Positions 8,889 through 18,394 are shown, numbered from the stretch's first letter. The stretch: 64,000 bases of DNA from MD308 sp051888795 (GCA_051888795.1 JBJFCD010000050.1:1-64000), one strand, 5' to 3'. Translations and numbers: made by a program. The notes: generated by a model not told the origin, from the sequence alone.

Positions 8889-10136
8889 TTATTTTTCACT
8901 TAATTCCCTTGGTGTATACAGATGTCTAGGAATACCGTCTACCATAACCGGTGATACATCTCCCTGGATAAGTGGTCTTACATAAGAAATGAACTCATTT
9001 GTTACATAAGTTCCATCTGGTGTTACCCAGTTTTCCGGAACGAGTTTCTCATCGTTTGCAATCTTATGTACATCTTTGACCTCTGTTCCACACTGGTACG
9101 GATCATCAGAAAGTCTCTGAAGAACTACCATCTTTCCGGAATCTCCTTCATCTGCAGCTTTTACTGCTGCACCACCTACCTGGTAAGCTTCCAGAATATC
9201 CACACGAGATGCTGCATGTGATGCTGATCTCTGAAGTGTACTGAGCTCAATCGCTCTGGTCTTGCATCCCAGCTCACCAGCAATATAATTAGCAAGATAA
9301 GCTGCTGTACCGGAAAGCTGTTTATGACCAAACGCATCAACAAAATCTACACTGTTGCCAAGCTCACATACATATCTTCCGTCTTCTGTACAAATACCTT
9401 CAGAAAGTGCTACTACAACAGATGGTTTTTTCTCAAGAAGCGCTTTTACCCTGTCTCGGAAATCAATAATGTCAAACGGACGTTCCGGAAGATAAATCAT
9501 ATCCGGTCCTTCGCAATCTTCTCCTTTTGAAAGCGCAGCAGCTCCTGTCAGCCATCCTGCATTACGTCCCATAATCTCTACGATTGTAACAAGCCCCTTT
9601 GAATATTCCAGACAGAAACTGTCACGGATAATCTCTTTCATGGATGTTCCAATATATTTTGCTGCACTTCCATAACCAGGAGTATGGTCGGTAAGTGCAA
9701 GATCGTTATCAATTGTCTTCGGGCAGCCGACAAATCTCGTCGGGTGTCCTGTAATGATTGCATAATCAGACAATTTTTTAATCGTGTCCATGGAATCATT
9801 ACCACCAATATAAATAAACGCCTCAATCTCCAGTTTATCAAGAATGCCAAAAATCTTTTCATAAAGAGCTTTATCTTCATGAATCTCAGGAAGTTTATAA
9901 CGACATGATCCCAAGAAAGCAGCCGGTGTTCTCTTAAGAAGCTCTGCATCAAGCTCTGTCTTAATATGATCGGATAAATCAATATATTTTTCCTCTAACA
10001 ATCCCTGAACTCCATGAAGCATTCCGTAAACTTTATTAGCTCCACGGTCTTTTGCTGTGCGATATACTCCAGCAAGACTTGAATTAATTGCCGCTGTCGG
10101 TCCTCCGGACTGTCCAACGATAACATTTTTTTTCAT
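8889..10136 (-). CDS. pfp: PPi-dependent 6-phosphofructokinase (second copy)
   Basis: 415 residues, clearly paralogous to the gene at 3910..5133: GQSGGPTAAIN (8-18), GGNDSMDT (111-118), PKTIDND (139-145) and MGRNAGW are all conserved, again with the Asp and Lys typical of pyrophosphate use. It catalyses the reversible fructose 6-phosphate / fructose 1,6-bisphosphate step. GGAAGG lies 8-13 bases before the ATG. It stands alone, about 70 bases downstream of the glpK/DUF1667 pair on the same strand, so read-through from glycerol genes is possible. Sequence divergence between the copies is large, so this is not a recent duplication. The two may differ in donor or regulation; that cannot be read here. 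Confidence 0.9.
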   Translation of the reverse strand: MKKNVIVGQSGGPTAAINSSLAGVYRTAKDRGANKVYGMLHGVQGLLEEKYIDLSDHIKTELDAELLKRTPAAFLGSCRYKLPEIHEDKALYEKIFGILDKLEIEAFIYIGGNDSMDTIKKLSDYAIITGHPTRFVGCPKTIDNDLALTDHTPGYGSAAKYIGTSMKEIIRDSFCLEYSKGLVTIVEIMGRNAGWLTGAAALSKGEDCEGPDMIYLPERPFDIIDFRDRVKALLEKKPSVVVALSEGICTEDGRYVCELGNSVDFVDAFGHKQLSGTAAYLANYIAGELGCKTRAIELSTLQRSASHAASRVDILEAYQVGGAAVKAADEGDSGKMVVLQRLSDDPYQCGTEVKDVHKIANDEKLVPENWVTPDGTYVTNEFISYVRPLIQGDVSPVMVDGIPRHLYTPRELSEK

Positions 10137-10219
10137 AACCTAATACCTTCCTTCTCTTAAATGCTCTCAATAAACCTATTTTAGTACACTTTCTCTAATA
10201 TGTCTACCAAAAATATTTA

Positions 10220-10381
10220 TTATGCATCTTTATTCTCAAGATTATCTGCTTCCTGCTGAGCATAAATAAATCCTTTCATACAGCCGTTTCCTGATACATC
10301 AAGAACCTCTCCGTCTTCTATCTGGGCTTCAATCTTACAATGATTTGGGCATACTGCGCAGACTAATGTTTTAATCTTCAT
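10220..10381 (-). CDS. truncated DUF1667 protein coupled to glpK
   Basis: 53 residues from ATG 10381, which overlaps the glpK stop by 11 bases, so translation is probably coupled. It has the start of DUF1667: CxxCxxxC (CAVCPNHC) and GNGCMKG. DUF1667 proteins are usually about 120 residues and are encoded with anaerobic glycerol-3-phosphate dehydrogenase genes (glpA-like plus an FAD oxidoreductase); they are thought to be iron-sulfur partner proteins. Here the gene stops after the Cys motif region, so about half the family is missing, and no glycerol-3-phosphate dehydrogenase gene is present. It may be a remnant or a short metal-binding peptide. Confidence 0.65.
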   Translation of the reverse strand: MKIKTLVCAVCPNHCKIEAQIEDGEVLDVSGNGCMKGFIYAQQEADNLENKDA

Positions 10382-11870
10382 CTTTTGCCCACCCATACGC
10401 ATATTTTACAGCCTTTTTCCAGCCTTTCACTCTCCTGATGCGCTCCTCTTCTTCAATTTCTGGTGTAAAGACCTTGTCAATTGCCCAGTTATTGACAACT
10501 TCTTCTTTATTCTTCCAGTAGCCGACCGCCAAACCAGCCAGATATGCTGCTCCCATTGCAGTTGTCTCAATACATTGCGGACGTTTAACCGGAGCATTCA
10601 TGATATCCGCCTGTGTCTGCATAAGAAAATCATTAGCGCTTGCACCGCCATCTACTTTCAGTGAACTCAGTGAAATTTTCGAATCTGCTTCCATAGCTTT
10701 CAAAACATCGTTTACCTGATATGCCAACGATTCTAATGTAGCACGGATAATATGATATTTATTTACACCTCTGGTCAGTCCCACAATCGTTCCTCTCGCA
10801 TACTGATCCCAATATGGAGCTCCAAGTCCGGTAAACGCAGGAACTACATAACATCCATTTGTATCTTTAACTTTTTTTGCCATATATTCAGAATCCATAG
10901 CCGAATCTATAAGTCTCATTTCGTCTCTCAGCCATTGAATTGCTGCACCTGCCACAAAAATAGATCCTTCCAGCGCATAATAAACTTTACCGTCAAGTCC
11001 CCAGGCAATAGTTGTAACAAGCCCGTTTTCGGAAAACACCGGTGTCTCTCCAGTATTCATTAAAAGAAAACAGCCTGTTCCATAAGTATTCTTTGCTTCC
11101 CCAGGCAAAAAACATGTTTGTCCGAATAACGCCGACTGCTGGTCTCCTGCTGCACCTGCAATTGGAATTTCACCTCCAAAAAATGATGCATCCGCATTTC
11201 CATATACGTAGCTTGAAGGCATCGGTTTCGGAAGCATCACTTCCGGAATGCCGATAATATCCAGAATCTCTTTGTCCCATTCCAGTGTATTGATATTAAA
11301 AAGAAGTGTTCTGGAAGCATTCGAATAGTCGGTCACATGAACTCTTCCTTTTGTCAGTTTCCAGATCAGCCATGTTTCCACTGTTCCAAAAAGAAGCTCT
11401 CCCTTTTCTGCCCGTTCTCTGGCGCCTTCAACATGATCCAGGATCCATTTAACCTTTGTTCCTGCAAAATAAGCATCAATAATCAGACCAGTTTTCTTGC
11501 GGAACATATCCGTGTAACCTTTTTCTTTCAGCTCATCACAATACTCCGATGTTCTGCGACATTGCCATACAATTGCATGATAAACAGGTTCACCGGTGTT
11601 TTTATCCCACACGATTGCTGTCTCTCTCTGATTCGTAATACCGATTGCTGCAATATCGTCTGCCTGTGCTCCTATTTTACTCATTGCCTCAACAGCTACA
11701 CCCAACTGTGTAGACCATATCTCATTGGCATCGTGTTCCACCCATCCCGGCTGCGGAAAATACTGTGTAAACTCTTTCTGTGCAACACTGCATATTTCAC
11801 CATTTTGATTAAACAGTATACATCGATTACTCGTTGTTCCGGCATCCAGCGCCATAACATATTTTGCCAT
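10371..11870 (-). CDS. glpK: glycerol kinase
   Basis: 499 residues, full length. The FGGY carbohydrate kinase fold is clear from the amino-terminal phosphate loop (ALDAGTTSNRCILF), the region ITNQRETAIVWD, the GAAGDQQSALFGQ segment and DGGASANDFLMQTQAD near the end. It phosphorylates glycerol to sn-glycerol 3-phosphate with ATP in the cytoplasm. GAGGTGAAACT precedes the ATG. The DUF1667 fragment is directly coupled downstream; there is no glpF, glpD or glpA nearby in the window, so glycerol uptake and oxidation must be encoded elsewhere. Identification is secure. Confidence 0.97.
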   Translation of the reverse strand: MAKYVMALDAGTTSNRCILFNQNGEICSVAQKEFTQYFPQPGWVEHDANEIWSTQLGVAVEAMSKIGAQADDIAAIGITNQRETAIVWDKNTGEPVYHAIVWQCRRTSEYCDELKEKGYTDMFRKKTGLIIDAYFAGTKVKWILDHVEGARERAEKGELLFGTVETWLIWKLTKGRVHVTDYSNASRTLLFNINTLEWDKEILDIIGIPEVMLPKPMPSSYVYGNADASFFGGEIPIAGAAGDQQSALFGQTCFLPGEAKNTYGTGCFLLMNTGETPVFSENGLVTTIAWGLDGKVYYALEGSIFVAGAAIQWLRDEMRLIDSAMDSEYMAKKVKDTNGCYVVPAFTGLGAPYWDQYARGTIVGLTRGVNKYHIIRATLESLAYQVNDVLKAMEADSKISLSSLKVDGGASANDFLMQTQADIMNAPVKRPQCIETTAMGAAYLAGLAVGYWKNKEEVVNNWAIDKVFTPEIEEEERIRRVKGWKKAVKYAYGWAKDED

Positions 11871-11940
11871 ATAGTTTCACCTCTTCTGCTTTTTCGTTCT
11901 AAACATCTATGGCAATTATAACATACAATGCACCATTATG

Positions 11941-13338
11941 CTATTTAGATACTTCACTATTTTGAGGCGCCAGTTTTCCTCCATCACTTAAATCCACAGT
12001 TCTGGAATTAAGCCAGTCATTCTCTTCATTAGATGAGTCATAATAAATAGTATATCCGTTAGATATAATATTATCTAAGCTTTCATCTTTATCTGCAAAT
12101 ACAGTAACATATGAATCTCCGGTCACAACCCATTCGGAATTTACATCCAAAGAAATTTTAATATTCTTTCCTGTATGGTTACCATTCACAGTTCCTGTAA
12201 ATATACTTGAATCCGTTAATTCCAATGCAAATGAACTGTCTTTATCACAAAGAACATCCCCGTTAAATTTCTGAGCCTTTCCTTTCAGGATAAAAGCACC
12301 ACCACTTTCCGTCTCATCCGCATCACTTGCGGATACCTGTACAAGAATTCCACTTTTGTAATTTAATAATGTGTTTTCAAATGTTGCCTCAGCTTCTGTA
12401 TCGCAAATACTGATCATTGGTCCGTCAGATTCTGTTGTAATAGTTGAATTCTTTACAGATAACTGTCCTTTCTCCTCTGTTTCATTGAAAGACTTTCCCT
12501 GGCAAAATGATATGCCATTTTCTCCTGCTCCATCCAGTTCACATTTTTCCAGCATGAGAAAATTGTTATCTTCTATAACTGCAACTTCTCCCTTTTGTGA
12601 CCTTCCCTGAATATTCTTTAATGTAATATCCCCCGTAGAATACACACATGGACTTTTCTTTCCCAATGCTTTCAACGTACCCCCATTCACAGTAATCATT
12701 CCGCCACCCAGTCCTGTTGATATAGGTGCACAGTTTTTCCCTTCTGTGATAATATCAACATTTGTTGCTGCAATAGATCCACCATAAACTGCAGATAGTC
12801 CCCTTGAAGACTCTCCTTTTGTATGAATCTTCAGATTGTCACTCGATATTTTCGTATCCTCTCCTATTGCAAACACCGCATTTGCACCTTTTGCATCTGA
12901 TGTTAATGAAGAATCATAAAATTCTGCTGTACTTGCATTTTTTACAGCAAAAATGGCATTTAATCCCCAACGTTCACTGATATCAACACGAGTACTGTCT
13001 CCATCCTTTTTTATATTTGCTCCCGATATTTTTAAGACTCCCTGATTTGTGACCAGGATCACATTTTCATCTTCATCTGTCGATTCGAACGATTCATTCA
13101 ACGAATTTTCTTCTGTGCCGTCAATCATATAAACAGCATTTAATTTTACAGATTCTCCCAAATCATTCTCGCTGTCTTTTATGTTGTTTTGTGTATTCTT
13201 ATCTGCTTCTTTTGCACTCTCTGTTGAAGATTCTGTTTTGGTTACGCCATTTACAGATGTATTTTTGCTGCATCCTGTTATCATTACAGAAATGATAGTT
13301 ATTGCTGTCAGTAACGCTAATGCCCTCTGTTTCTTCAT
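11941..13338 (-). CDS. predicted beta-helix lipoprotein
   Basis: 465 residues. The amino end is a lipoprotein signal peptide with lipobox MITGC (Cys at about 23), then a Ser/Thr/Asn-rich linker. From about residue 75 the sequence is a run of short beta strands in a ladder (LKISGANIKKD, AEFYDSSLT, ISSDNLKIHT, ITVNGGTLKA, ITLKNIQGRS, LMLEKCELDG), the pattern of a right-handed parallel beta-helix as in adhesins and polysaccharide-binding proteins. No catalytic motif is recognisable. It should be tethered outside the membrane. GGAGGAAG precedes the ATG. It lies alone between glpK and tRNA-Arg. Function is unknown. Confidence 0.65.
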   Translation of the reverse strand: MKKQRALALLTAITIISVMITGCSKNTSVNGVTKTESSTESAKEADKNTQNNIKDSENDLGESVKLNAVYMIDGTEENSLNESFESTDEDENVILVTNQGVLKISGANIKKDGDSTRVDISERWGLNAIFAVKNASTAEFYDSSLTSDAKGANAVFAIGEDTKISSDNLKIHTKGESSRGLSAVYGGSIAATNVDIITEGKNCAPISTGLGGGMITVNGGTLKALGKKSPCVYSTGDITLKNIQGRSQKGEVAVIEDNNFLMLEKCELDGAGENGISFCQGKSFNETEEKGQLSVKNSTITTESDGPMISICDTEAEATFENTLLNYKSGILVQVSASDADETESGGAFILKGKAQKFNGDVLCDKDSSFALELTDSSIFTGTVNGNHTGKNIKISLDVNSEWVVTGDSYVTVFADKDESLDNIISNGYTIYYDSSNEENDWLNSRTVDLSDGGKLAPQNSEVSK

Positions 13339-13439
13339 CAGTGTCTTCCTCCATTTATATAAAATACCCCACCATTGATTTTAAATATCTATAATGACAA
13401 AAATATGTTTATATTGTGATAATTTTGTGTTCTTTTACG

Positions 13440-13472
13440 CAAAAAAACCTTGTGGATCTTTCCACAAGGTTT
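13440..13472 (-). terminator. Terminator of tRNA-Arg
   Basis: On the minus strand CCTTGTGGA-AAGA-TCCACAAGG is followed by a run of seven T, directly after the tRNA-Arg 3' end. It is a perfect nine-base stem. Confidence 0.9.
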
Positions 13473-13476
13473 TGAA

Positions 13477-13550
13477 CGTGGGCGAGAGGATTCGAACCCC
13501 CGACCTTTTGGTCCGTAGCCAAACGCTCTATCCAGCTGAGCTACGCCCAC
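13477..13550 (-). tRNA. tRNA-Arg (anticodon ACG)
   Basis: A 74-base cloverleaf on the minus strand: acceptor GTGGGCG/CGCCCAC with discriminator G, D arm GCTC/GAGC, anticodon stem TTTGG/CCAAA with loop CTACGGA (anticodon ACG, normally edited to ICG to read CGU/CGC/CGA), and T arm with TTCGAAT. CCA is not encoded. A terminator follows at once. Confidence 0.96.
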
Positions 13551-13765
13551 AAAACTGCTTACTGTTTCACAGCGAAATTAATTATAACCTGATTTTTTTG
13601 TATTGTCAACACATATTTTCATTTTTCTGATTTTTTTGTCTCTTTTTATTTTTATTTATCCATTCTTTTCAATTCTGGACTTTACGTTCTTACCGTGTAC
13701 ATGCTAATATGACATATATGAAAGATACATATCGGCACTGCCGTATATTTCAGAAAGGATGCTAT

Positions 13766-14614
13766 ATGACAAAAAAAATTGCTGTAATTAATGACTTATC
13801 CGGATTTGGGCGCTGTTCACTGACTGCTGCCATCTCCGTTATATCTGCCATGGGTGTTTCACCATGCCCGCTTCCAACAGCTATCTTAAGTGCTCAAACC
13901 GGGTATCCCAGCTATTATTGTGATGACTATACGGATAAGATGGATTTTTTTCGGAGCGAATGGCAAAAGATGAATGTTTCATTTGATGGAATTTATACAG
14001 GCTTTGTTGCAAGCGAAAGGCAGATTCATCAGATTTTTAATTTTTTAGATACTTTTCATAATCCGGGAACATTTCTTCTTGTGGATCCTGTTATGGGAGA
14101 TGATGGAATTACTTATGATATGTTTACTCCTTCCCTTCTCACTCAAATGAAACGGCTCTCTTCAGAAGCCGATGTGATCACTCCAAATCTCACCGAACTG
14201 TGTCTGCTGACTGATACAGACTATAAAGAAATTATAAATATTTCGGATTACCGTTCCATGATCATAAAGCTTCAGTCACTGGCACAAAATTTTTGCAAAG
14301 ATGGACCCAAACATATAATTATAACCGGAATACATTTTACCAATGAATCCGGAACTGAACACATGGGAAACCTCTACGTTACCGAAGATGAATGTGATCT
14401 TTTGTCGTTTCCTTATGTAGGAGGCAGCTATTCCGGTACCGGAGATTTATTCGCATCCTGCCTTTGCGCAGGTATCGCAAGAGGTGACGATATTCCATCC
14501 ACTATAAAAAAAGCGGGAAAGTTCATTGAACTTTCCCTCATAGATTCTGTAAAAGAACAGATTGACCGCAATGACGGTGTAAACTACGAAAAATATCTTT
14601 CTCTGTTAATATGA
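13766..14614 (+). CDS. pyridoxamine/pyridoxal kinase family protein
   Basis: 282 residues from ATG 13766, chosen because GAAAGGATG lies just upstream and the conserved MTKKIAVINDLSGFGRCSLT start matches the family; the in-frame extension to 13709 is unlikely. It is a ribokinase-fold vitamin kinase: VDPVMGDDG and the anion hole near the end (GGSYSGTGDLFASCL) are present. It should phosphorylate the 5'-hydroxyl of pyridoxal or pyridoxamine with ATP to salvage vitamin B6. ThiD-like hydroxymethylpyrimidine kinases are relatives, but the opening motif fits the PdxY/PdxK branch. The stop abuts that of galT, which converges from the right with no gap. A de novo PLP synthase (pdxST) lies at 43.3-44.8 kb. 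Confidence 0.85.
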   Translation: MTKKIAVINDLSGFGRCSLTAAISVISAMGVSPCPLPTAILSAQTGYPSYYCDDYTDKMDFFRSEWQKMNVSFDGIYTGFVASERQIHQIFNFLDTFHNPGTFLLVDPVMGDDGITYDMFTPSLLTQMKRLSSEADVITPNLTELCLLTDTDYKEIINISDYRSMIIKLQSLAQNFCKDGPKHIIITGIHFTNESGTEHMGNLYVTEDECDLLSFPYVGGSYSGTGDLFASCLCAGIARGDDIPSTIKKAGKFIELSLIDSVKEQIDRNDGVNYEKYLSLLI

Positions 14615-16105
14615 TTATAATGTATGAATAAATCTCATGAATGCATCTCGGCCTTCCGGGGTGCATTTGTATACCCCAGCATCTTCAAGTACATGTACAA
14701 ATGTATTTCCAATTTCTTTTTTCAAAATGTCTGTTACATTTTCTTTTGTAATCACATCATAATTTGGAAGAAATCTTTCTACCCATTCTGCATGTTTTTC
14801 TATTTTTTCGTTACTTCTGATATCCTTGCCTTCCGTAAGGTATTCGCCAAGAAGCTCTATTTCCTCTTTAAGTCTGGACGGAAGGACTGCAAGTCCCATG
14901 ACTTCTATCAATCCAATATTCTCTTTTTTAATGTTATGGTATTGGGCATGCGGATGGTATACCCCTAACGGATGCTCTTCCGTTGTAATATTATTTCTGA
15001 GTGTAAGATCAAGTTCATACATGTCGCCGGACATTCTCGCAATTGGTGTTATTGTATTATGTGGTTCACCGTCCGTCTCTGCGAAAATAAAAGCATCCTC
15101 ATCTGTATAATCTCTCCAGCTTTTAAGCACATGGTCTGCGAGTTCAATAATTCTTTCTACATCTTTTCCTCTCAGACGCAGTACAGAAAGTGGCCATTTT
15201 ACAATACCTGCCTGGACATCCTCATATCCCGGTATCACAACTTCTTTCTCAATCGGAGCCTTTGCCATAGCAAAGGTATAATGTCCACCCTGAAAATGAT
15301 CATGACTTAAGATGGAGCCTCCCACAATCGGAAGATCTGCATTAGATCCAAGAAAATAATGTGGAAACATTTTTACAAAATCAAACAACTTTATAAAAGC
15401 AGCTTTCTCAATCTTCATCGGTACATGCTGTCCGTTAAATACAATGCAGTGCTCATTATAATACACATATGGTGAGTACTGAAATCCCCACTGGCTTTCG
15501 TTGATTGTAATCGGAATAATTCTGTGGTTTTCTCTCGCCGGATGATTAACTCGCCCTGCATATCCTTCATTTTCCATGCAAAGGAGACATTTCGGATAAC
15601 TGCTTGCTTTTGCATTCTTTGCTGCAGCAATCGCTTTCGGATCTTTCTCCGGTTTAGAAAGATTTACTGTTATATCAATCTCGCCATAAGGAGAATCCAC
15701 CTTCCACTTCATATCTTTTTTCACGCGATATCTGCGAATATAGTCACTATCCTGGCTCAGTTTGTAAAAATAATCAGTAGCTTCCTCCGGAGAAGATTCA
15801 TACCTGTCCCAGAACTCTTTCTGAACCTGTGACGGTCTCGGCATGAGACAATTCATAAGCTTTGTATCAAACAGATCACGATATACGATACTGTCTTCAA
15901 TAATTCCTCGTTCTACAGCCTCATCGAGAAGATTCTTCAGAACTTCTTCCAATTCAATCTTATTAATATCTATTTCTGTATCTTCATACGTATCCTCCCG
16001 AAAAAGTTCTAATAGAAGATTCGTTGTATATATTCTTTCACATTCCGGCACAAGACCTGTAGTGATACCATATTCCACTAATTTTTTAATATTCTCCGAT
16101 AACAT
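14615..16105 (-). CDS. galT: UDP-glucose--hexose-1-phosphate uridylyltransferase, class II
   Basis: 496 residues, the length of the Gram-positive class II GalT, which is unlike the roughly 350-residue enzyme of E. coli. Characteristic segments include KCLLCMENEGYAGR, the region GGSILSHDHFQGGHY with its conserved histidines, and the late HPHAQYHNIKKENIGLIEVMG. It exchanges UMP between UDP-glucose and galactose 1-phosphate in the Leloir pathway. The ATG has GGGAGGTTTACTT before it. It follows galK with 16 bases between, so the two form a galK-galT operon. No galE or galM is visible in the window. Confidence 0.95.
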   Translation of the reverse strand: MLSENIKKLVEYGITTGLVPECERIYTTNLLLELFREDTYEDTEIDINKIELEEVLKNLLDEAVERGIIEDSIVYRDLFDTKLMNCLMPRPSQVQKEFWDRYESSPEEATDYFYKLSQDSDYIRRYRVKKDMKWKVDSPYGEIDITVNLSKPEKDPKAIAAAKNAKASSYPKCLLCMENEGYAGRVNHPARENHRIIPITINESQWGFQYSPYVYYNEHCIVFNGQHVPMKIEKAAFIKLFDFVKMFPHYFLGSNADLPIVGGSILSHDHFQGGHYTFAMAKAPIEKEVVIPGYEDVQAGIVKWPLSVLRLRGKDVERIIELADHVLKSWRDYTDEDAFIFAETDGEPHNTITPIARMSGDMYELDLTLRNNITTEEHPLGVYHPHAQYHNIKKENIGLIEVMGLAVLPSRLKEEIELLGEYLTEGKDIRSNEKIEKHAEWVERFLPNYDVITKENVTDILKKEIGNTFVHVLEDAGVYKCTPEGRDAFMRFIHTL

Positions 16106-16121
16106 AAGTAAACCTCCCGAT

Positions 16122-17285
16122 CTATAATTTTTTTGCTCCGTCTCCCATATCTACCACATAGAACTCTGCTTTATGTCCTACTTTTTCCTGATAAGTTTTT
16201 CCGATTTCTTCAATAAATCTGTCAACAGTATCATTTTTTACAATGCTGACAGTACATCCTCCGAAACCGCCTCCTGTAATACGGGAACCAATCACTCCCG
16301 GCATAGCCTGTGCAAGATCAACCAGTATATCAATTTCTTCACAGGATACCTCATAATCATATCTCAGTGACTCATGGGATTCGTTCATCAGTCTTCCGAA
16401 AAGTTCTACATCATCTGCTTTCAAAGCCTCTACAGCACGGATTGTTCTGCGATTCTCATATACCGCATGCTTTGCACGTTTCTGCCTGATTTCATCTTTG
16501 ATAGCGTCTTTATGTGCTTCAAACTCCTCCTCAGTAAGGTCTCCGAGTGTTTTAATATCTACAACCTTCTGAAGTTCTTTCAACGCAGTTTCACATTCAT
16601 TTCTGCGATCGTTGTATGCTGAATCCACAAGGCTGTGTTTAACTTTGCTGTTTGTAATCACTATTTTTTCATCTTTCAGTTTTACCGGTGCATACACATA
16701 TTCTAATGTACTTGTATCAAGGAAAATCGCATTGTCTTTTTTTCCCATAGCACTTGCAAATTGATCCATGATTCCGCAGTTACATCCATTAAAATTATTC
16801 TCTGCATCCTGACCGATCAGTGCAATGTCCACCATTGATACATCAAATCCAAAAGTATCTTTTACAATAAGACCTGTGAGCACTTCTAAAGATGCTGATG
16901 ATGAAAGACCTGAACCATTTGGGATATCGCCATAAATAAGAATATCCATTCCATGTGTAAGTTTATAACCTCGTTTTTCAAATGCCCACATAACCCCTTT
17001 CGGATAATTTGTCCAGGAAGCTTTCTCCGTCGGCACCAGCTCATCAAGACTTGCCTCTGCTATACCTACAGCCGGAATATTTATGGAATAAAAACGTACT
17101 TTTCTGTCTTCTCTGTTCCTTACAACACCATAGGTACCCAGAGTGAGTGCACACGGGAATACGTGTCCTCCACTATAATCTGTGTGCTCTCCTATGAGAT
17201 TTACACGTCCGGGAGCAAAATATGTATGAACTTCTCCGCCTTCTCCAAAAGTTTCGTAAAATTTCTGAACTAATTTTTCTACCAT
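16122..17285 (-). CDS. galK: galactokinase
   Basis: 387 residues from ATG 17285, chosen for the upstream GGAGAA and because the family start (MVEKLVQKF then FAPGRVNLIGEHTDY) fits; the in-frame extension to 17390 runs into the operator region. The GHMP kinase motifs are the galactokinase signature GRVNLIGEHTDYSGG, the ATP loop PNGSGLSSSASLEV and the late GGGFGGCTVS. It phosphorylates galactose to galactose 1-phosphate. It is first in a galKT operon and divergent from an AraC-type gene. A TTGTAT-17-TATTAT promoter and three phased direct repeats lie upstream. Confidence 0.96.
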   Translation of the reverse strand: MVEKLVQKFYETFGEGGEVHTYFAPGRVNLIGEHTDYSGGHVFPCALTLGTYGVVRNREDRKVRFYSINIPAVGIAEASLDELVPTEKASWTNYPKGVMWAFEKRGYKLTHGMDILIYGDIPNGSGLSSSASLEVLTGLIVKDTFGFDVSMVDIALIGQDAENNFNGCNCGIMDQFASAMGKKDNAIFLDTSTLEYVYAPVKLKDEKIVITNSKVKHSLVDSAYNDRRNECETALKELQKVVDIKTLGDLTEEEFEAHKDAIKDEIRQKRAKHAVYENRRTIRAVEALKADDVELFGRLMNESHESLRYDYEVSCEEIDILVDLAQAMPGVIGSRITGGGFGGCTVSIVKNDTVDRFIEEIGKTYQEKVGHKAEFYVVDMGDGAKKL

Positions 17286-17366
17286 TGTTTTTTCTCCATT
17301 CATTTTTTTATAACGCTCATAATTACTCTTGCAAGAAACATCTTGCTGCTTTATGATTACTATAAT

Positions 17367-17422
17367 AATGAGAATATTTTGCAGATACAATAAGAATATT
17401 TGAAGGTTTTATAAGGATATTG
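17367..17422. promoter_or_regulatory. Three phased direct repeats in the galK/araC intergenic region
   Basis: AATGAGAATATTT (17367), AATAAGAATATTT (17389) and TATAAGGATATTG (17410) repeat at 22 and 21 bases, two helical turns apart, on the same DNA face. The middle copy touches the -35 of the galK promoter (TTGTAT, minus strand, 17385..17390; TATTAT follows 17 bases later). This is the layout of AraC-family activator sites, and the divergent gene encodes such a protein. The repeats are seen; the binding protein is inferred. Confidence 0.65.
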
Positions 17423-17435
17423 AGGTTTTAACACA

Positions 17436-18332
17436 ATGGCAGAAAAAAAAGAACAAATCACTACAGAAAAAAACAAAAAAGAAATCAAAGACCATGGGAA
17501 TTACTCATTTCCGGTAAATATATGTACCGAATCCATTCAGAAATATGAACATAATTCCTTTTTATGGCATTGGCATCCTGAGATTGAACTGACCTTCATC
17601 CTGTCAGGCACCATGGAATATCATGTCAATAATCAAAGCTACATTTTATCAGAGGGCGAAGGACTTTTCGGCAACTGCAATACTCTGCATTCAGGATATA
17701 TGAAAGACGGAAAAGAATGCAGCTATCTTTCTATTACTTTTCATCCTCGCTTTCTTTACGGTTATGAAAACAGCATTCTCCAGACAAAATATATTGATTT
17801 TATCACCCACAATGAATCATGGTCTTCCTTAAAGCTTACCCCAAATATTTCCTGGCATAGTGAGATTCTTTCTCTTATGCGTGAAATCTATTCGCTATCT
17901 GACACTTTACCATATGATTATGAGCTTCGTGTACACATGTTGCTTATGGAAATCTGGGAGAAACTCTATCACTATTATGCTTCTCTTCCCGAAAAAGACC
18001 GTAACCCTCAGAAACACCTGCAGCGTCTCAGGGAAATCATTACATATATCCAGGAACACTATTATCAGGATATCACTCTTGATGAAATTGCAGACCACAT
18101 AAATATCTGCAAAAGTGAATGCTGCCGATTTTTTAAAAAGCATATGAACATGACTATCTTTGAATATATTTTATTTCTCCGCATCCAAAACAGCCTGCCA
18201 ATGCTCAAAAACGGAGATAGCATCACTCAGGTTGCGGGAAAAGTTGGATTTTCAAGCCCTGCTTATTATGGACAGATATTCAAGCGCTATATGAAATGTT
18301 CCCCAAGAGAATATCAAAAAATGTCAGAATAA
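17436..18332 (+). CDS. AraC-family regulator, probable activator of galKT
   Basis: 298 residues. A Lys-rich start is followed by a cupin-type sugar-sensing domain (HNSFLWHWHPEIELTFILSG, about 40-60, then a GEG loop) and two carboxy-terminal helix-turn-helix units (about 205-295) with DEIADHINICKSECCRFFKK and the family signature ending GFSSPAYYGQIFKRYM. It binds DNA as an AraC-type activator. The ribosome site is weak (GAGG ten bases before ATG). It is divergent from galK, and the shared region carries three phased repeats, so control of galactose use is the likely job; the inducer is not known. Confidence 0.85.
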   Translation: MAEKKEQITTEKNKKEIKDHGNYSFPVNICTESIQKYEHNSFLWHWHPEIELTFILSGTMEYHVNNQSYILSEGEGLFGNCNTLHSGYMKDGKECSYLSITFHPRFLYGYENSILQTKYIDFITHNESWSSLKLTPNISWHSEILSLMREIYSLSDTLPYDYELRVHMLLMEIWEKLYHYYASLPEKDRNPQKHLQRLREIITYIQEHYYQDITLDEIADHINICKSECCRFFKKHMNMTIFEYILFLRIQNSLPMLKNGDSITQVAGKVGFSSPAYYGQIFKRYMKCSPREYQKMSE

Positions 18333-18394
18333 TGTTTCCCCTTTCTCCCCATTTGTGTTATAATAATCCAAGTGAGCAAAAATCACATATTAAT

